64,000 nucleotides of DNA from Porticoccus sp. W117 (GCF_030341905.1 NZ_JATAAF010000011.1:36333-100332); one strand, 5' to 3'; numbered from the stretch's first letter, positions 25,649-35,080 are shown. Made by a program: numbers and translations. Notes: a model not told the origin generated them from the sequence alone.

Positions 25649-26473
25649 ATGACCATCGACGAAATTTTTAAACGGGTTCAGCAACTGCCTCCCGGATTAC
25701 CGCAAATCGCCCAGGAAATTCTGCTGGCGTTTGAAAACAATGCGGATGTAGACCTCAAAGTCATCGCTGACAAAATCTCCCAAGATCAGGTCATCGCCGC
25801 CAAAGTGCTGCGCCTGGCCAACTCCGCCTACTTTGGCGGTGCCCGCAATGTGGCCACCCTAGACCAGGCGGTGGTGTTACTGGGTATGTCGGCACTGCGC
25901 ACCCTGGTGGTGGCATCCAGCGCCACTGGCATGTTCCCGGATATGCCCGGCTTCGATAAAGAGACTTTCTGGAAACACAGCTTCCAGGTGGCAAGCCTCT
26001 GCCAAAAACTGGCAAAAATCGCCGGGCTGGACGCCAACGTCGCCTTTATGTGCGGCATGCTGCACCGCATTGGCGACCTGCTGATTCGCATGGCCAACCC
26101 GTCATTGAGTGCCGACATCGATAGCTACGAAGAAATGGGCGCCTGCCGTGCCGAAAGCCAGAAAAATCTGATGGGTCTGGACTACGCCGAAGTGGGCGAA
26201 GCCCTGGCGCAACGCTGGGACTTCCCGGAAGTCATCCAGCACACCATCGCCCACCAACTGGAACCGCAACATTACGAAGGCGAAGAAAACTACGCCGCGC
26301 TGTTGGCCGTAGCCGATCACCTGCTGTGTTCAGTGGCGAAAGAGCTGGATGAAAGCGATGAAGAATACTACCCGGAAGCGGCGGCCAGATTGTTGGCGTT
26401 GTCACGAGATAAAGTGTTGGATCGGTTGGAAGAGGTGATGGAGGCTAGTGGGGAAGAGTTGGCGGTGGTTTGA
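25649..26473 (+). CDS. HDOD domain signalling protein
   Basis: 274 residues consisting of a single HDOD domain: LPPGLPQIAQEILLAFENNADVDLKVIADKISQDQVIAAKVLRLANSAYFGG and a degenerate HD region (FMCGMLHRIGDLLI). HDOD proteins lack the metal site of true HD phosphodiesterases and serve as adaptors in motility, biofilm or DNA-damage responses. The C terminus is acidic. The ATG at 25649 is preferred over the TTG three codons earlier. No GGDEF/EAL partner is nearby. Confidence 0.88.
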   Translation: MTIDEIFKRVQQLPPGLPQIAQEILLAFENNADVDLKVIADKISQDQVIAAKVLRLANSAYFGGARNVATLDQAVVLLGMSALRTLVVASSATGMFPDMPGFDKETFWKHSFQVASLCQKLAKIAGLDANVAFMCGMLHRIGDLLIRMANPSLSADIDSYEEMGACRAESQKNLMGLDYAEVGEALAQRWDFPEVIQHTIAHQLEPQHYEGEENYAALLAVADHLLCSVAKELDESDEEYYPEAAARLLALSRDKVLDRLEEVMEASGEELAVV

Positions 26474-26528
26474 GTTATTGATTATCCTACACCTATTGCT
26501 CATCAATCACTCTATCAAGGAAGATTTT

Positions 26529-26948
26529 ATGAAAATTATTGCTCTGGGTTTTTCATTATTTTTAATGCAAGTTTTCCCCATGGGATGGGTAAGAGCTGTG
26601 CTGCCTTTAGGGGAGCTATTTTCCGGACTACCCAAATACATCCAGTACTTTACAAATTTAGCCATAGTGTTGGCCCTCCTTGGGACAGTAGTATTTTTCT
26701 TTTTGAGGCAATGTGAAAAAAGGTACAGATTGCCCGAAACCGTCCCTGGCCTGAAATGGATGGTGTTAGGCATTGGTCTCTATTGTTTATATGTACTTGT
26801 TTGGTCCATTGCCGCGTCTATACTTGGTGGTGGCTCTACATTTGTTTTCCTGCAATTTGCCAAGTACTTGCTAGTCCCGTCTAAAGTTTGTCTCCTGATA
26901 GGTTCTATTAAGGTCTTGCTGGCGTATCAGATTGCCAAGGTGGCCTAG
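26529..26948 (+). CDS. Hypothetical four-helix membrane protein
   Basis: 139 residues, unrecognised family. Four hydrophobic segments are visible (about 1-17, 40-62, 75-98, 108-130), with a short basic cytoplasmic loop QCEKRYR. The ATG at 26529 has AAGGA nine bases upstream. Codon use is A/T-richer than the preceding gene. It stands alone between an HDOD gene and a REP-like half element. Confidence 0.6.
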   Translation: MKIIALGFSLFLMQVFPMGWVRAVLPLGELFSGLPKYIQYFTNLAIVLALLGTVVFFFLRQCEKRYRLPETVPGLKWMVLGIGLYCLYVLVWSIAASILGGGSTFVFLQFAKYLLVPSKVCLLIGSIKVLLAYQIAKVA

Positions 26949-26956
26949 TAGATATT

Positions 26957-27010
26957 GTCATCGCGAGCGTAGCGTGGCGATCTAACGACTTCGCTTTTAG
27001 GCGATCTACT
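26957..27010. repeat. REP-like half element
   Basis: GTCATCGCGAGCGTAGCGTGGCGATCT matches the left half of the GTCATTGCGAG elements. The right half is degraded. Confidence 0.55.
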
Positions 27011-27055
27011 ATTTAAGAGTCATTGGATTACTTTACTTGAGCTACCCAACTGTTA

Positions 27056-27082
27056 TGCTATACGTGTTTTACATGTATAGCA
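27056..27082 (+). promoter_or_regulatory. Operator of the RelBE-type pair
   Basis: TGCTATACGTG-TTTTA-CATGTATAGCA: 11-bp arms with one mismatch, 13 bp before the antitoxin ATG. TTGAGC at 27037-27042 can serve as the -35 box, with the -10 inside the palindrome, so binding would block transcription. This is the usual autoregulated design. Confidence 0.65.
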
Positions 27083-27094
27083 AAAGAGGTTGTC

Positions 27095-27307
27095 ATGTTA
27101 GCTATTCGATTACCCAAAGACGTTGAGGATCGCCTGACGCAGCTTGCCAACAGAACTGGTCGCACCAAAACATTCTATGCACGGGAAGCTATTCTGGAGC
27201 ATTTGGATGAGATGGAAGAAAGGTATCTGGCTATCAGCCGTTTGGAAAACCCCGGCAAGCGCTGGACATTAGACGAGATGGAGCAAGATATTGACCTGGA
27301 AGGTTGA
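27095..27307 (+). CDS. RelB-like ribbon-helix-helix antitoxin
   Basis: 70 residues. [45 protein letters not shown] is the ribbon-helix-helix region, and [20 protein letters not shown] is the toxin-binding tail, as in RelB/StbD/DUF6290-type antitoxins. First gene of the pair, with a palindromic operator just upstream. Confidence 0.88.
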   Translation: MLAIRLPKDVEDRLTQLANRTGRTKTFYAREAILEHLDEMEERYLAISRLENPGKRWTLDEMEQDIDLEG

Positions 27308-27557
27308 ATTTGACGATGCGGCCGCAAAGGAGTTGCGCAAACTCGACCGCCAAGCCCAAAAAGAAATCCTACGCTACTTTCGTGAGCGCATTACCACCGA
27401 TGAAGATCCCCGCCGATTTGGTAAGCCTCTGTCCCGTGACTTGGCAGGGCTATGGCGCTACCGGGTTCGCAACTACCGAATGATCTGCCAGATTAAAGAT
27501 GATGTTCTTGTGGTATTGGTGCTGACCGTTGGCCACCGCCGGGATGTTTACGGTTAA
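27291..27557 (+). CDS. RelE-family mRNA interferase toxin
   Basis: 88 residues typical of Rel[31 protein letters not shown], then [25 protein letters not shown] and [14 protein letters not shown], whose Arg, Tyr and His residues are those of ribosome-dependent endonucleases. The start is TTG at 27291, which overlaps the antitoxin by 17 bp and has GGAG eight bases upstream. Rare start plus overlap keep the toxin low relative to antitoxin. Confidence 0.9.
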   Translation: MTWKVEFDDAAAKELRKLDRQAQKEILRYFRERITTDEDPRRFGKPLSRDLAGLWRYRVRNYRMICQIKDDVLVVLVLTVGHRRDVYG

Positions 27558-27585
27558 CTGCCTGTCGCAATGACGGCTAAAGAAA

Positions 27586-29331
27586 CTACTCTTCAGCCTG
27601 CCACTTCTCCATAAACCCTTTCGCCCCCTCTTTACCCAAATAGCGCTTTAAATACTTGCTGGGCATTTTGCGCATATCCACCAGAATGAGCCCGTCCAGT
27701 GAGTCGTTAAACACTTTGTTTACCGAAAAGCAGACAAACTTGCCGTTCAGGGACAGGTAGTGGCGCAGCAGGGTAGGCAGGCCTTTGTCTGGGTCGCAGC
27801 GGCCCACCAGTTTGTTGAGGGCGGAAACGTGTTTCAGAGATTTCAGCATCGCCTGTGACCAGGGCTTTTTCGACACTTTCAACGGCACAATGGGGTTTAC
27901 GTCTTCCATGTACTCCTGATCCGCAGGGAATGCGGTAACCATGCTCTCGGCGATCAGTGCGCGGGCGAAGTTGGAGTATTCGCGGGAGATGCTCACCGCA
28001 CCAAACAGGGTGTGGTATTGCGGGTTCTTTGCCACATATGCACCAATGCCTCGCCACAGTAAATCCAGCACCATGGGGTGGCGCTGGTATTCTGGGTAGA
28101 CAAAGGAGCGGCCCATTTCCAGTGAACAACCCACTTTGTCCAGGTATTCGCGATCAAAGTTGAACAGGGTGCGAGCGTACAAAGCATCCATGCCATGTTC
28201 GTCGGCAATGGAGTGGGGATGGCCAATACGGTAGCCACCGGCAATGCGCTGTTCGTTTTTGTCCCAGATAAACAGGTGCAGGTAGTTGGGGTCGAAGCGG
28301 TCGGTGTCGATGGAGTTGCCGGTACCTTCGCCCACATCCCGGAAAGTGACTTCCCTGGCGATACCAATTTCCGTCATTACCGGGCCCAGGCGATCGTAGG
28401 GCACACAGTACACATCGAATGTATCGCTTTCGATCAGGCGAAATTCCGTCAGGGTTTGCAGGTGTTGATGGGCTTCACCGCCGGGTTCGGGGATTTTTGC
28501 AAACGTCAGGCCGGAAGGAGCGCTGGCGCGTTCGTATTGCAGGTTGAGAAAGTCCGTGGCCAGGCGCAGGTAGTCGGTAATGGCGCGCTCGTTTTCAAGG
28601 TGGCGCACTTCCGCCGGGGTAATGGGCTCGCCAATGGTCAGCGACAGAGTGCTGTTCTGCTTGTTGGTCAGCTCGCGGGGCAGCATGGCGGTGCGCAGTT
28701 TCGGGTGAATCAGGCCCAGTGAGTAAAACAGTTTGCTGTTGTAGCCACCCACGTGGATGGGCAGGCAGGTAGCGCCGCTGCGTTGCAGCAGTTTGCCCGC
28801 CAGGCGATTCCAGGGCTGGTCTTCAATACGGCGGTTGCGCACGTTGATGGCAGACACTTTGCCCGCCGGGAACATCAGCAGAGCGCCGCCTTCTTCCAGG
28901 TGGCGAGACACCTGGCGAATGCCGCGAATGTTTTCACGGGCGGCGTTTTCCGACAGCACGTTAACGCCCACAAAGATGGATTGAAATTCCGGGATGCGGG
29001 TAAGCAGTTCGTTGGTCAGTACTTTGATGTCCGGGCGAATAGCCATCAGCAGTTTGGTGATGGCAATACCTTCCAGACCACCCAGGGGGTGGTTGGCGAC
29101 AATCAACAGAGGGCCGCTGCGGGGAATTTGCTCCAGGCTCTGTTCGCCGCCGGGGGTGTGCAGGCGAATGCCAAGGTAGTTGAGGGCAAAATCCAGGAAT
29201 TCCTGGGTGTCGGCATTCTCCGGGCGCTGCTCGTAACAGGCCGCCAGGCGGTGCAGGCCAAGAATGCGCTCCACGGCAACCGCCATGGGGCGGCTTTTCA
29301 GGGCAATGCGAAACGGGTTGGTTGCAGTCAT
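27586..29331 (-). CDS. olsF: Bifunctional ornithine-lipid type acyltransferase (OlsF-like)
   Basis: 581 residues. The N-terminal half (about 60-260) is a PlsC/OlsA-type O-acyltransferase with VANHPLGGLEGI (N80-H81-P82), where the usual acidic residue is Glu87, and LMFPAGKVS. The C-terminal half (about 300-520) is an OlsB-type N-acyltransferase of the GNAT/hemolysin group (EIGIAREVTFRDVGEGTGN, DPNYLHLFIWDKNEQRIAGGYRIG, CSLEMGRSFVYPEYQ). The order matches OlsF, which makes ornithine lipids from acyl-ACP and acyl-CoA. Whether ornithine or another amine is the head group cannot be told. Confidence 0.85.
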   Translation of the reverse strand: MTATNPFRIALKSRPMAVAVERILGLHRLAACYEQRPENADTQEFLDFALNYLGIRLHTPGGEQSLEQIPRSGPLLIVANHPLGGLEGIAITKLLMAIRPDIKVLTNELLTRIPEFQSIFVGVNVLSENAARENIRGIRQVSRHLEEGGALLMFPAGKVSAINVRNRRIEDQPWNRLAGKLLQRSGATCLPIHVGGYNSKLFYSLGLIHPKLRTAMLPRELTNKQNSTLSLTIGEPITPAEVRHLENERAITDYLRLATDFLNLQYERASAPSGLTFAKIPEPGGEAHQHLQTLTEFRLIESDTFDVYCVPYDRLGPVMTEIGIAREVTFRDVGEGTGNSIDTDRFDPNYLHLFIWDKNEQRIAGGYRIGHPHSIADEHGMDALYARTLFNFDREYLDKVGCSLEMGRSFVYPEYQRHPMVLDLLWRGIGAYVAKNPQYHTLFGAVSISREYSNFARALIAESMVTAFPADQEYMEDVNPIVPLKVSKKPWSQAMLKSLKHVSALNKLVGRCDPDKGLPTLLRHYLSLNGKFVCFSVNKVFNDSLDGLILVDMRKMPSKYLKRYLGKEGAKGFMEKWQAEE

Positions 29332-29366
29332 AGTGCGTTAACTCGCTTTCGGTTTATTTCTACTTT

Positions 29367-29466
29367 GTCATTGCGAGGAGTCTTTCCGTTTAAGGAAGGG
29401 CGACGCGGCAATCTCGTGACTTGGGCACTTTGTAGATGGAGATCGCCGCGCTGCGCTCGCGATGAC
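29367..29466. repeat. REP-like element (GTCATTGCGAG family)
   Basis: GTCATTGCGAGGAGTCTTT...GCTCGCGATGAC, located between the ATP-grasp and olsF genes. Confidence 0.85.
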
Positions 29467-29487
29467 GGTAATTCAATCTGTTTCCGG

Positions 29488-30609
29488 TCAATCTGTCTCA
29501 GGGTAGTGCTTCACCAGTGCCCGCTCATGTTGCCACGCTTTCCACAGCGCCAGAATACCCGGAGCAGGGAAGCCTCGCTGGCGGTTTTTGGCGCCGATGC
29601 GAAACAGTGAGCTGTACTGGAACAATAGTGCTTTCCAGGCGTCTCTGAGCTTGGCGCCACTGTCCCAGATGTGCAGTGATTCGGAACTGGCACCATTGAT
29701 TTCAACAATTTCCAGGTCTTCACCGCGGGTCAGGCTGTCGGTATCGCGAAACTTGATATCCAGCCGGCCGTAATAAAACTCCGGCAACCCGCCGAGGATA
29801 TCGTCCAATTTTTGCCGTAATGTGTCAGTGATGTACTCGCTGCCGTCGCGAAACACCGCTCCCCGGCAGTGGCTGGCGGAAAACACCAAGCGGTAGGGCT
29901 CGCCAGCGGCAATGACTTTGTCCAGCATCTCCCGGTGGCGTTCTTCATACAGGTGTTGCAGCTGACCGGCGCGAGGGTCGTTGGCCATCAATTCTGCCAG
30001 AGTGCTGCGACCGTCACCGGTTACGTAGGGGGTGTACTTCAGTGCCAGGGAAATGATTTCGCCCTGGGGTTGGTCAGGGTGACGAATGTAGAAAACCCCG
30101 GCTTCCGGCTCCCAGTTGGCCAGCTTCTGCAACATAAAGGTGCCACCCTGAGGATAGCTGCGCAGGTAGTCGGCCAATTCATCGTCGGTTTCCAGCAGGC
30201 ATACGCCAGCACCGCGGCAGCCGAGATCCGGCTTGCCGACCAGAGGCAGTTGCAGGTCTTGCTCGACAAGACGTTTGTGAATATCCGCCAGATCGCTTTC
30301 AAAGTGCGCACCTGTGCGATGGGTAATAAACGGCAGGATATAGCGCTGACTTTCCACAGAAGCGGACGCCATCAGGTCGCTTTTGGAAAACCCCACCATG
30401 CCAGACATTTCCACGTTGGGGTTGGCAACCAGAGGCAGCGACAGGGAGCGATAGCGGATGGCCAGCCCCAGCCACTGAAAAATCACCGGCAGGTACACCA
30501 GCCAGGTGGGCCAGAACTCAAAATGTGATACCGCCTTGTCGCTGTGTTCCAGCTGCGGCATGCCTGGGGCCGTGTGACTGCTTTGTGACGATTGCGATGC
30601 GCTGTTCAT
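29488..30609 (-). CDS. ATP-grasp ligase, D-Ala-D-Ala-ligase-like
   Basis: 373 residues with an ATP-grasp fold: LPLVGKPDLGCRGAGVCLLE (phosphate-binding Lys and Gly loop), GGTFMLQKLANWEPEAGVFYIRHP, and the metal site YGRLDIKFRD with EIVEINGASSESLHIW. An N-terminal segment is hydrophobic (about 33-55, WLVYLPVIFQWLGLAIRYRSL), so the enzyme may sit on the membrane. It overlaps the NRDE gene by 4 bp. It would ligate an amine and a carboxylate; a link to lipid synthesis by OlsF is inferred from context. Confidence 0.8.
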   Translation of the reverse strand: MNSASQSSQSSHTAPGMPQLEHSDKAVSHFEFWPTWLVYLPVIFQWLGLAIRYRSLSLPLVANPNVEMSGMVGFSKSDLMASASVESQRYILPFITHRTGAHFESDLADIHKRLVEQDLQLPLVGKPDLGCRGAGVCLLETDDELADYLRSYPQGGTFMLQKLANWEPEAGVFYIRHPDQPQGEIISLALKYTPYVTGDGRSTLAELMANDPRAGQLQHLYEERHREMLDKVIAAGEPYRLVFSASHCRGAVFRDGSEYITDTLRQKLDDILGGLPEFYYGRLDIKFRDTDSLTRGEDLEIVEINGASSESLHIWDSGAKLRDAWKALLFQYSSLFRIGAKNRQRGFPAPGILALWKAWQHERALVKHYPETD

Positions 30610-31379
30610 GAGGCCAACGCACAGGCGCCATTGGTGGTCATGGTTTCCGCACTGGCTCTGTCCAGTTGCAGCGGTGCCGACAGTGGATTGCGGCAGGGGC
30701 TACCGTCGGCGTAGCGGATCGATACCTGATTGGGGTTCACTTCCACCACACACTGGCTCACGGTTTTGGCGTCGGCCCGGTGCATGCAGGGGGCGTGGGC
30801 CGGTGAGGGCGGTGGTAGGTGGGCGGATGCCTCGGCATCGTGGCAATCGTGGAAGGCCAACAGCTGTTGCAGATTTCGCGGGGCGCTGCGCAGGAACAGT
30901 TCGCGGCGATAATCACACACTTCCTGAGTTCGATAGGACGAGGAGGTGAGCGGGATTTCCGGCAAATGGCGAGTCAGGCTGACGGCGTCCCAGCGGTACT
31001 GCACCGGGCGCTGATTGGCTTCCATCAGCACCAGATCGAAGCCCCGGTAGTGGCTGGTGTTCAGTTGCTTAACAATCACTTCCGCCTCAGCAATGCTGCG
31101 ACAGCCGGTTAACATCAGCACGATTTCACCGCGGCTGTGCACGTCGTCGCTGGGTGCACGATCGGCGGCGTAATAGTTGAGCAGGCAGGCCGTAAGGCCG
31201 TGCTCGTTCACCTGCAGCCAGCTGCCGCCAGCGTCAGTGTCCGTAGGAGACAGGTACAGGCTGCCGTCGTCAGCGGTTTTCAGCGCCGGGGGCAGGGCCC
31301 GCTGGCGGCTGTTGAGCTCGTCGCGATTAAATACCAGGCTATAGCTGTCCTGGTGCTGTATCCAGCTCAGCGTGCACAT
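30606..31379 (-). CDS. NRDE (TANGO2-like) family protein
   Basis: 257 residues starting MCTLSW; Cys2 is the likely N-terminal nucleophile and FNRDELNSRQRA is the NRDE signature, followed by GGSWLQVNEHGLTACLLNYY. The family is Ntn-hydrolase-like and includes TANGO2, linked to heme or lipid handling, but no biochemical reaction is established. It overlaps DinB by 13 bp upstream and the ATP-grasp gene by 4 bp downstream. Confidence 0.88.
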   Translation of the reverse strand: MCTLSWIQHQDSYSLVFNRDELNSRQRALPPALKTADDGSLYLSPTDTDAGGSWLQVNEHGLTACLLNYYAADRAPSDDVHSRGEIVLMLTGCRSIAEAEVIVKQLNTSHYRGFDLVLMEANQRPVQYRWDAVSLTRHLPEIPLTSSSYRTQEVCDYRRELFLRSAPRNLQQLLAFHDCHDAEASAHLPPPSPAHAPCMHRADAKTVSQCVVEVNPNQVSIRYADGSPCRNPLSAPLQLDRASAETMTTNGACALAS

Positions 31380-31909
31380 GCCTGTTCACTCCGGTATTTA
31401 AGGGTCGCGGGGGCAAAGCCGAAGTCGCTGCCGACCGTTTTGTCCTGTAAACGCATAATCAGTGCCATCAACGAGTGATGGTGGGTGGTGTGACCGTGAA
31501 GGAACACCAGTTCGCGGCCCAGGGTGGAATCCTGAGGCAAGGGGCTGCTATCCACACTGACGTTGATGATGGCTTTCACTGGGGTATCCATGCCTGGCAG
31601 TTGCTTGAGACCGTCGATAATACGGCCAACGGTGGCCTTGGCGTGGTCGCGGTTGGTCTCCACTTCCGGGTCGCGGTTGCGGTTGTCGTAATTCACTTCA
31701 CCGCTGTCCACGCCCGCCAGCAACATCAGGTAGTGATCCAGTATGTGGCGGGTGTGGGCACCAAGGGAGGAGCTGTAATAGGGCTCGCGGGTGGCGGTGT
31801 AGGTTTGATCGTCCAGATCACTGATGATCGTGCGCAGGCTGTGCAGGATCAGAATGTTTTGATCAACCAAAATGTCTTGTTGTTGATTTTTCAGCAAAAT
31901 AACTCGCAT
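31367..31909 (-). CDS. DinB-family protein
   Basis: 180 residues of the DinB/YfiT four-helix bundle. Metal-ligand His positions are seen in LGAHTRHILDHYLML and FLHGHTTHHHSLMALIM. Many DinB proteins are bacillithiol/mycothiol transferases or unknown metal hydrolases. First gene of the DinB-NRDE-ATP-grasp unit. Confidence 0.82.
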   Translation of the reverse strand: MRVILLKNQQQDILVDQNILILHSLRTIISDLDDQTYTATREPYYSSSLGAHTRHILDHYLMLLAGVDSGEVNYDNRNRDPEVETNRDHAKATVGRIIDGLKQLPGMDTPVKAIINVSVDSSPLPQDSTLGRELVFLHGHTTHHHSLMALIMRLQDKTVGSDFGFAPATLKYRSEQACAR

Positions 31910-32092
31910 TGGCGGGCGATGCCCGCAGTTTTATTGCAGATGTTAAGCCTGTTCGACTCACGGCCTTGCAAATAATTCCATGGCAAAAAAACGGCGCACA
32001 TTATACCTGTTGACCATTTCAGGTGCGACCGGGCGATTCAGTGCCACAGATAGTACACTGTAAAGAAATATCGACGTTTGACTGAGGTCATT

Positions 32093-32557
32093 ATGAACAA
32101 AAAACTGGAATGGGTTCTGGTGGCGTTTATCGCCTTTGTATTTATCCAGTCGCTGTTTTTCAAGTTTGCCGAGTTGTTTGGCAACGAAGCGCCCTATGTG
32201 ACGGTGTATATCTTCCAGCAGGTGGGTGACTGGATGATCAATGACCTGGGGCTACAGGCCATTGGCGAGGGCTTTAAGGCCAATGGTGGCCTGGTGATCG
32301 GCCTCACGGAACTGTTGGCCAGCATCCTGCTGATTATTACCGCTACCCGGTTTTACGGGGCGCTACTGGCGCTGGGGGTGATGTCCGGTGCCATTTTCTT
32401 CCATGTGTTAACGCCGTTGGGGTTGTTCCCCCCGTTGGAACCCTGTGCGGAGGGCGCTGATTGCCCGCGGGAATACGCACTTTTCTTTATGGCCTGTGGG
32501 GTGTGGTTGAGCGCCGCCTGGTTGGCCTGGATGCGGCGACCAGGGAATGTTGTCTGA
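32093..32557 (+). CDS. DoxX-like membrane protein
   Basis: 154 residues with four membrane helices (about 5-24, 60-82, 85-105, 125-145), and the short sequence FIQSLFFKF typical of DoxX/SURF4-like proteins. The ATG at 32093 has TGAGGT seven bases upstream; the longer frame has only a TTG. The Cys pair CAEGADCPREYALFF is unusual. Its role may be in electron transfer or redox defence, but this cannot be shown here. It ends 44 bp before the Fur-controlled heme operon. Confidence 0.7.
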   Translation: MNKKLEWVLVAFIAFVFIQSLFFKFAELFGNEAPYVTVYIFQQVGDWMINDLGLQAIGEGFKANGGLVIGLTELLASILLIITATRFYGALLALGVMSGAIFFHVLTPLGLFPPLEPCAEGADCPREYALFFMACGVWLSAAWLAWMRRPGNVV

Positions 32558-32585
32558 TCTGTGAGTAAAAAGTTATATCCGAGGG

Positions 32586-32624
32586 TTGACCTTTAAATTT
32601 TTATTGATAATAATTCTCATTATC
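32586..32624 (+). promoter_or_regulatory. Fur box and promoter of the heme uptake operon
   Basis: GATAATAATTCTCATTATC (32606-32624) matches 16 of 19 bases of the Fur consensus and overlaps the -10 element AATAAT (32609-32614), which pairs with TTGACC (32586-32591) at a 17-bp spacing. Iron-loaded Fur would block polymerase. Confidence 0.85.
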
Positions 32625-32643
32625 AATATTGAAGAGGCTCACC

Positions 32644-32811
32644 ATGGACATCGATTCAACCCACTCCCAAGCTAGGCAACTGCAAATTAAAAGTAATATC
32701 GTGTCCAGTGATGACTTGCTGGGCAATTCCGTCGTCATCATGATTCGCCATGGTGGCCACTTCTACCAATTGCGCAAAACCAAGCAGAACAAATTGATTC
32801 TCACCAAATAA
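32644..32811 (+). CDS. hmuP: Hemin uptake protein HemP/HmuP
   Basis: 55 residues with the HemP core DDLLGNSVVIMIRHGGHFYQLRKTKQNKLILTK. HmuP is a small protein found at the head of heme operons and activates receptor expression in some bacteria. The ATG at 32644 has GAGG upstream; the frame extends five codons further. Directly follows the Fur box. Confidence 0.9.
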   Translation: MDIDSTHSQARQLQIKSNIVSSDDLLGNSVVIMIRHGGHFYQLRKTKQNKLILTK

Positions 32812-32878
32812 TTCCATTTTCTTCAATCAGCCACCCACCTTTGTGAGGCAGCTATTAAAACCCACCGAGAGAGGTTTT

Positions 32879-35080
32879 ATGAGCTGTTCAATCACAGGGG
32901 TGGCCGCCTTGGCTGCCTTTACTTCTACACTATTTTCTACGGCAGTACAGGCTGACTCCAGCCCTGCGACAGAAGCTGGCCCCAGCAATGACACTGCGCT
33001 TTATGAAGAGGTGATAACCACTGCCACTCGCTTGAATCGAGGCGCTTCGGATGTGGCTGGAACCATATCGGTATTTTCCAAAGACGACATCGAACGGGAA
33101 CTGGTGGCAGAGCTGGCGGATGTGGTGCGTTATCAGCCCGGCGTGTCCGTTGCCAATTCTCAGCGCGGTGGTAATCAGGGCTTTGTGATTCGCGGTATTG
33201 GCGGGGTACGAGTGCTCAACCTGGTGGATGGTATTCGCAGTGTCGACAATTATTTCTCCAACGGCCGTGACCTGTTTGAAACCGATGATCTGACCTCCGT
33301 GGAAATTATCCGTGGGCCGGCGTCTGCGCTCTACGGGGCTGATGCCTTGGGTGGGGTGGTGTTGCTCAATACCAAAGATCCGGAAGACTATTTGAGTCAA
33401 GATGAACAGCGCTACTTTGCCGCCAACTTTTCCAGTGACCAGTCCAGGGACGAGGGCAAGGTTGGCCTTGTGGGAGCTGCACAAGGGCGTTGGGGTGCCG
33501 GGCTGCTGCAATACACTCGGCGCCAGTTTTCCGAGCAGGAACTCAACAGCAGCGCCCGTTTCGACCCTCTGGAAGGTGTTAGCGATAACCTGTTGGTGAG
33601 ATGGTCGCTGCCAACCGGTGACAATCACCGTGTGGTAGTGGCACTGGACAGCTTTCACGAGCGCAATGATTTTGAACTGGACTCTCAAGAAGTCAGAGGT
33701 GTTATCGAAGCCACTGGTGAGGATCGAAAACAGCGTAACCGTTTCAGTGTTGCTCACAATTGGACGCTGCAAAGCAGCTTGGCGGACAGCCTGGATACTC
33801 GTTTCTACTGGCAAGACAGCGAGGGTTTGCAAACTACTCGCCAGCGTCGCACCGGCTTTTCATTCGCCTCTGCCCCCACGGGCACCCCTGTACTGAGGGT
33901 TAGCGATTTTGAATTCAATCAGCAGGTACAGGGACTCGACCTGGTGGCGCACAAAGGGTTTAGCCAGGGGAATATTCAGCACACCGTGGTCTACGGTTTT
34001 ACCTATGAAACTCTGGACACCGAGCGCCCTCGCAGCCGCACCGAAACCAATCTGACTACCGGTCAGCAAACCACCGATATCATTGCTTTTCCTTTCGCGC
34101 CTGCCGAAAGTTTTCCCAATAAAACCTTCCCGGATACCGAATCTACCCGCTGGGGACTGTACGGCCAGAATGAAATTGTCTTTGGCGACAGTGGCCTTAC
34201 CGTGATTCCGGCGTTGCGTTATGACGCTCACAAGCTCACCGCCGACAGTCGTGGGGTGGTGGATACCAGCGCCTTGGGTGGTCGCCTGGCGCCATTGGAT
34301 GAAGGTGAGCTGTCGTTGAATTTTGGCGCGCTCTACGCCCTTAACGATAACCTGACATTGTCCGTGCAGTACGCAGAGGGTTTTCGACCGCCCAACTACA
34401 GCGATGCCAACCAGTCGTTCGTCAATCGTGCCTTTGGCTACGCCGTGATTCCCAACCCCAACCTACAGCCAGAAACCAGCAAGGGCATTGAGGTCGGCTT
34501 AAAAGCCCGCTTTGACCAGGGTTTCGTGGATTTTGCCCTCTACCAAAACGACTACCGCAATTTTATCGACTCCGGTTTTTTGCGGGTAGATCAGGGTATT
34601 CGAGTTTTTCAGAACCGCAATATCGACTCGGTGGAGATACGCGGTGCTGAACTCAATGGCCAATGGTACCTGGCAGAAAGCTGGTCTTTGCGTGGCAGCC
34701 TGGCCTATGCCAGGGGCGACAACCACACAGAAGCCGCGCCCCTGGATTCCGTTGATCCGCTCAATGGGGTGCTGGGCCTGTCTTATGCCGAGCCCACCGG
34801 TTTATGGGGAGTTGAAACCCGCGTCAGTGCAGCCACTCGCCAGAAGCGCTTGGCAGATGATGGCAATACGGCGGGGGCTGGCTATGGCGTGGTGGATCTG
34901 ATTGGCCACTATCAATTGGCCGACAACACCCTGCTGCGCATCGGTGCCTTCAATGTGTTCGACAAAGCCTATGCCCAGTGGAATGACCTGCGTGGCGTTG
35001 ATGCCAGTGATGCCTCTGCCATCGCGTTAGCTCAACAGAGTGGTCGCCAATTACGTGCCAGTGTACGCGTGGAATTTTAA
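32879..35080 (+). CDS. hmuR: TonB-dependent heme receptor
   Basis: 733 residues. A signal peptide (about 1-25) is followed by the TonB box YEEVITTATR, a plug domain (about 45-170; YQPGVSVANSQRGGNQGFVIRGIGG, IIRGPASALYGADALGGVV) and a barrel ending in VEF. The conserved receptor sequence YAEGFRPPNYSDANQSF corresponds to the FRAP/NPNL region of heme receptors (also IPNPNLQPETSKGIE). The ATG at 32879 has GAGAGG eight bases upstream. First structural gene of the hmu operon. Confidence 0.93.
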   Translation: MSCSITGVAALAAFTSTLFSTAVQADSSPATEAGPSNDTALYEEVITTATRLNRGASDVAGTISVFSKDDIERELVAELADVVRYQPGVSVANSQRGGNQGFVIRGIGGVRVLNLVDGIRSVDNYFSNGRDLFETDDLTSVEIIRGPASALYGADALGGVVLLNTKDPEDYLSQDEQRYFAANFSSDQSRDEGKVGLVGAAQGRWGAGLLQYTRRQFSEQELNSSARFDPLEGVSDNLLVRWSLPTGDNHRVVVALDSFHERNDFELDSQEVRGVIEATGEDRKQRNRFSVAHNWTLQSSLADSLDTRFYWQDSEGLQTTRQRRTGFSFASAPTGTPVLRVSDFEFNQQVQGLDLVAHKGFSQGNIQHTVVYGFTYETLDTERPRSRTETNLTTGQQTTDIIAFPFAPAESFPNKTFPDTESTRWGLYGQNEIVFGDSGLTVIPALRYDAHKLTADSRGVVDTSALGGRLAPLDEGELSLNFGALYALNDNLTLSVQYAEGFRPPNYSDANQSFVNRAFGYAVIPNPNLQPETSKGIEVGLKARFDQGFVDFALYQNDYRNFIDSGFLRVDQGIRVFQNRNIDSVEIRGAELNGQWYLAESWSLRGSLAYARGDNHTEAAPLDSVDPLNGVLGLSYAEPTGLWGVETRVSAATRQKRLADDGNTAGAGYGVVDLIGHYQLADNTLLRIGAFNVFDKAYAQWNDLRGVDASDASAIALAQQSGRQLRASVRVEF

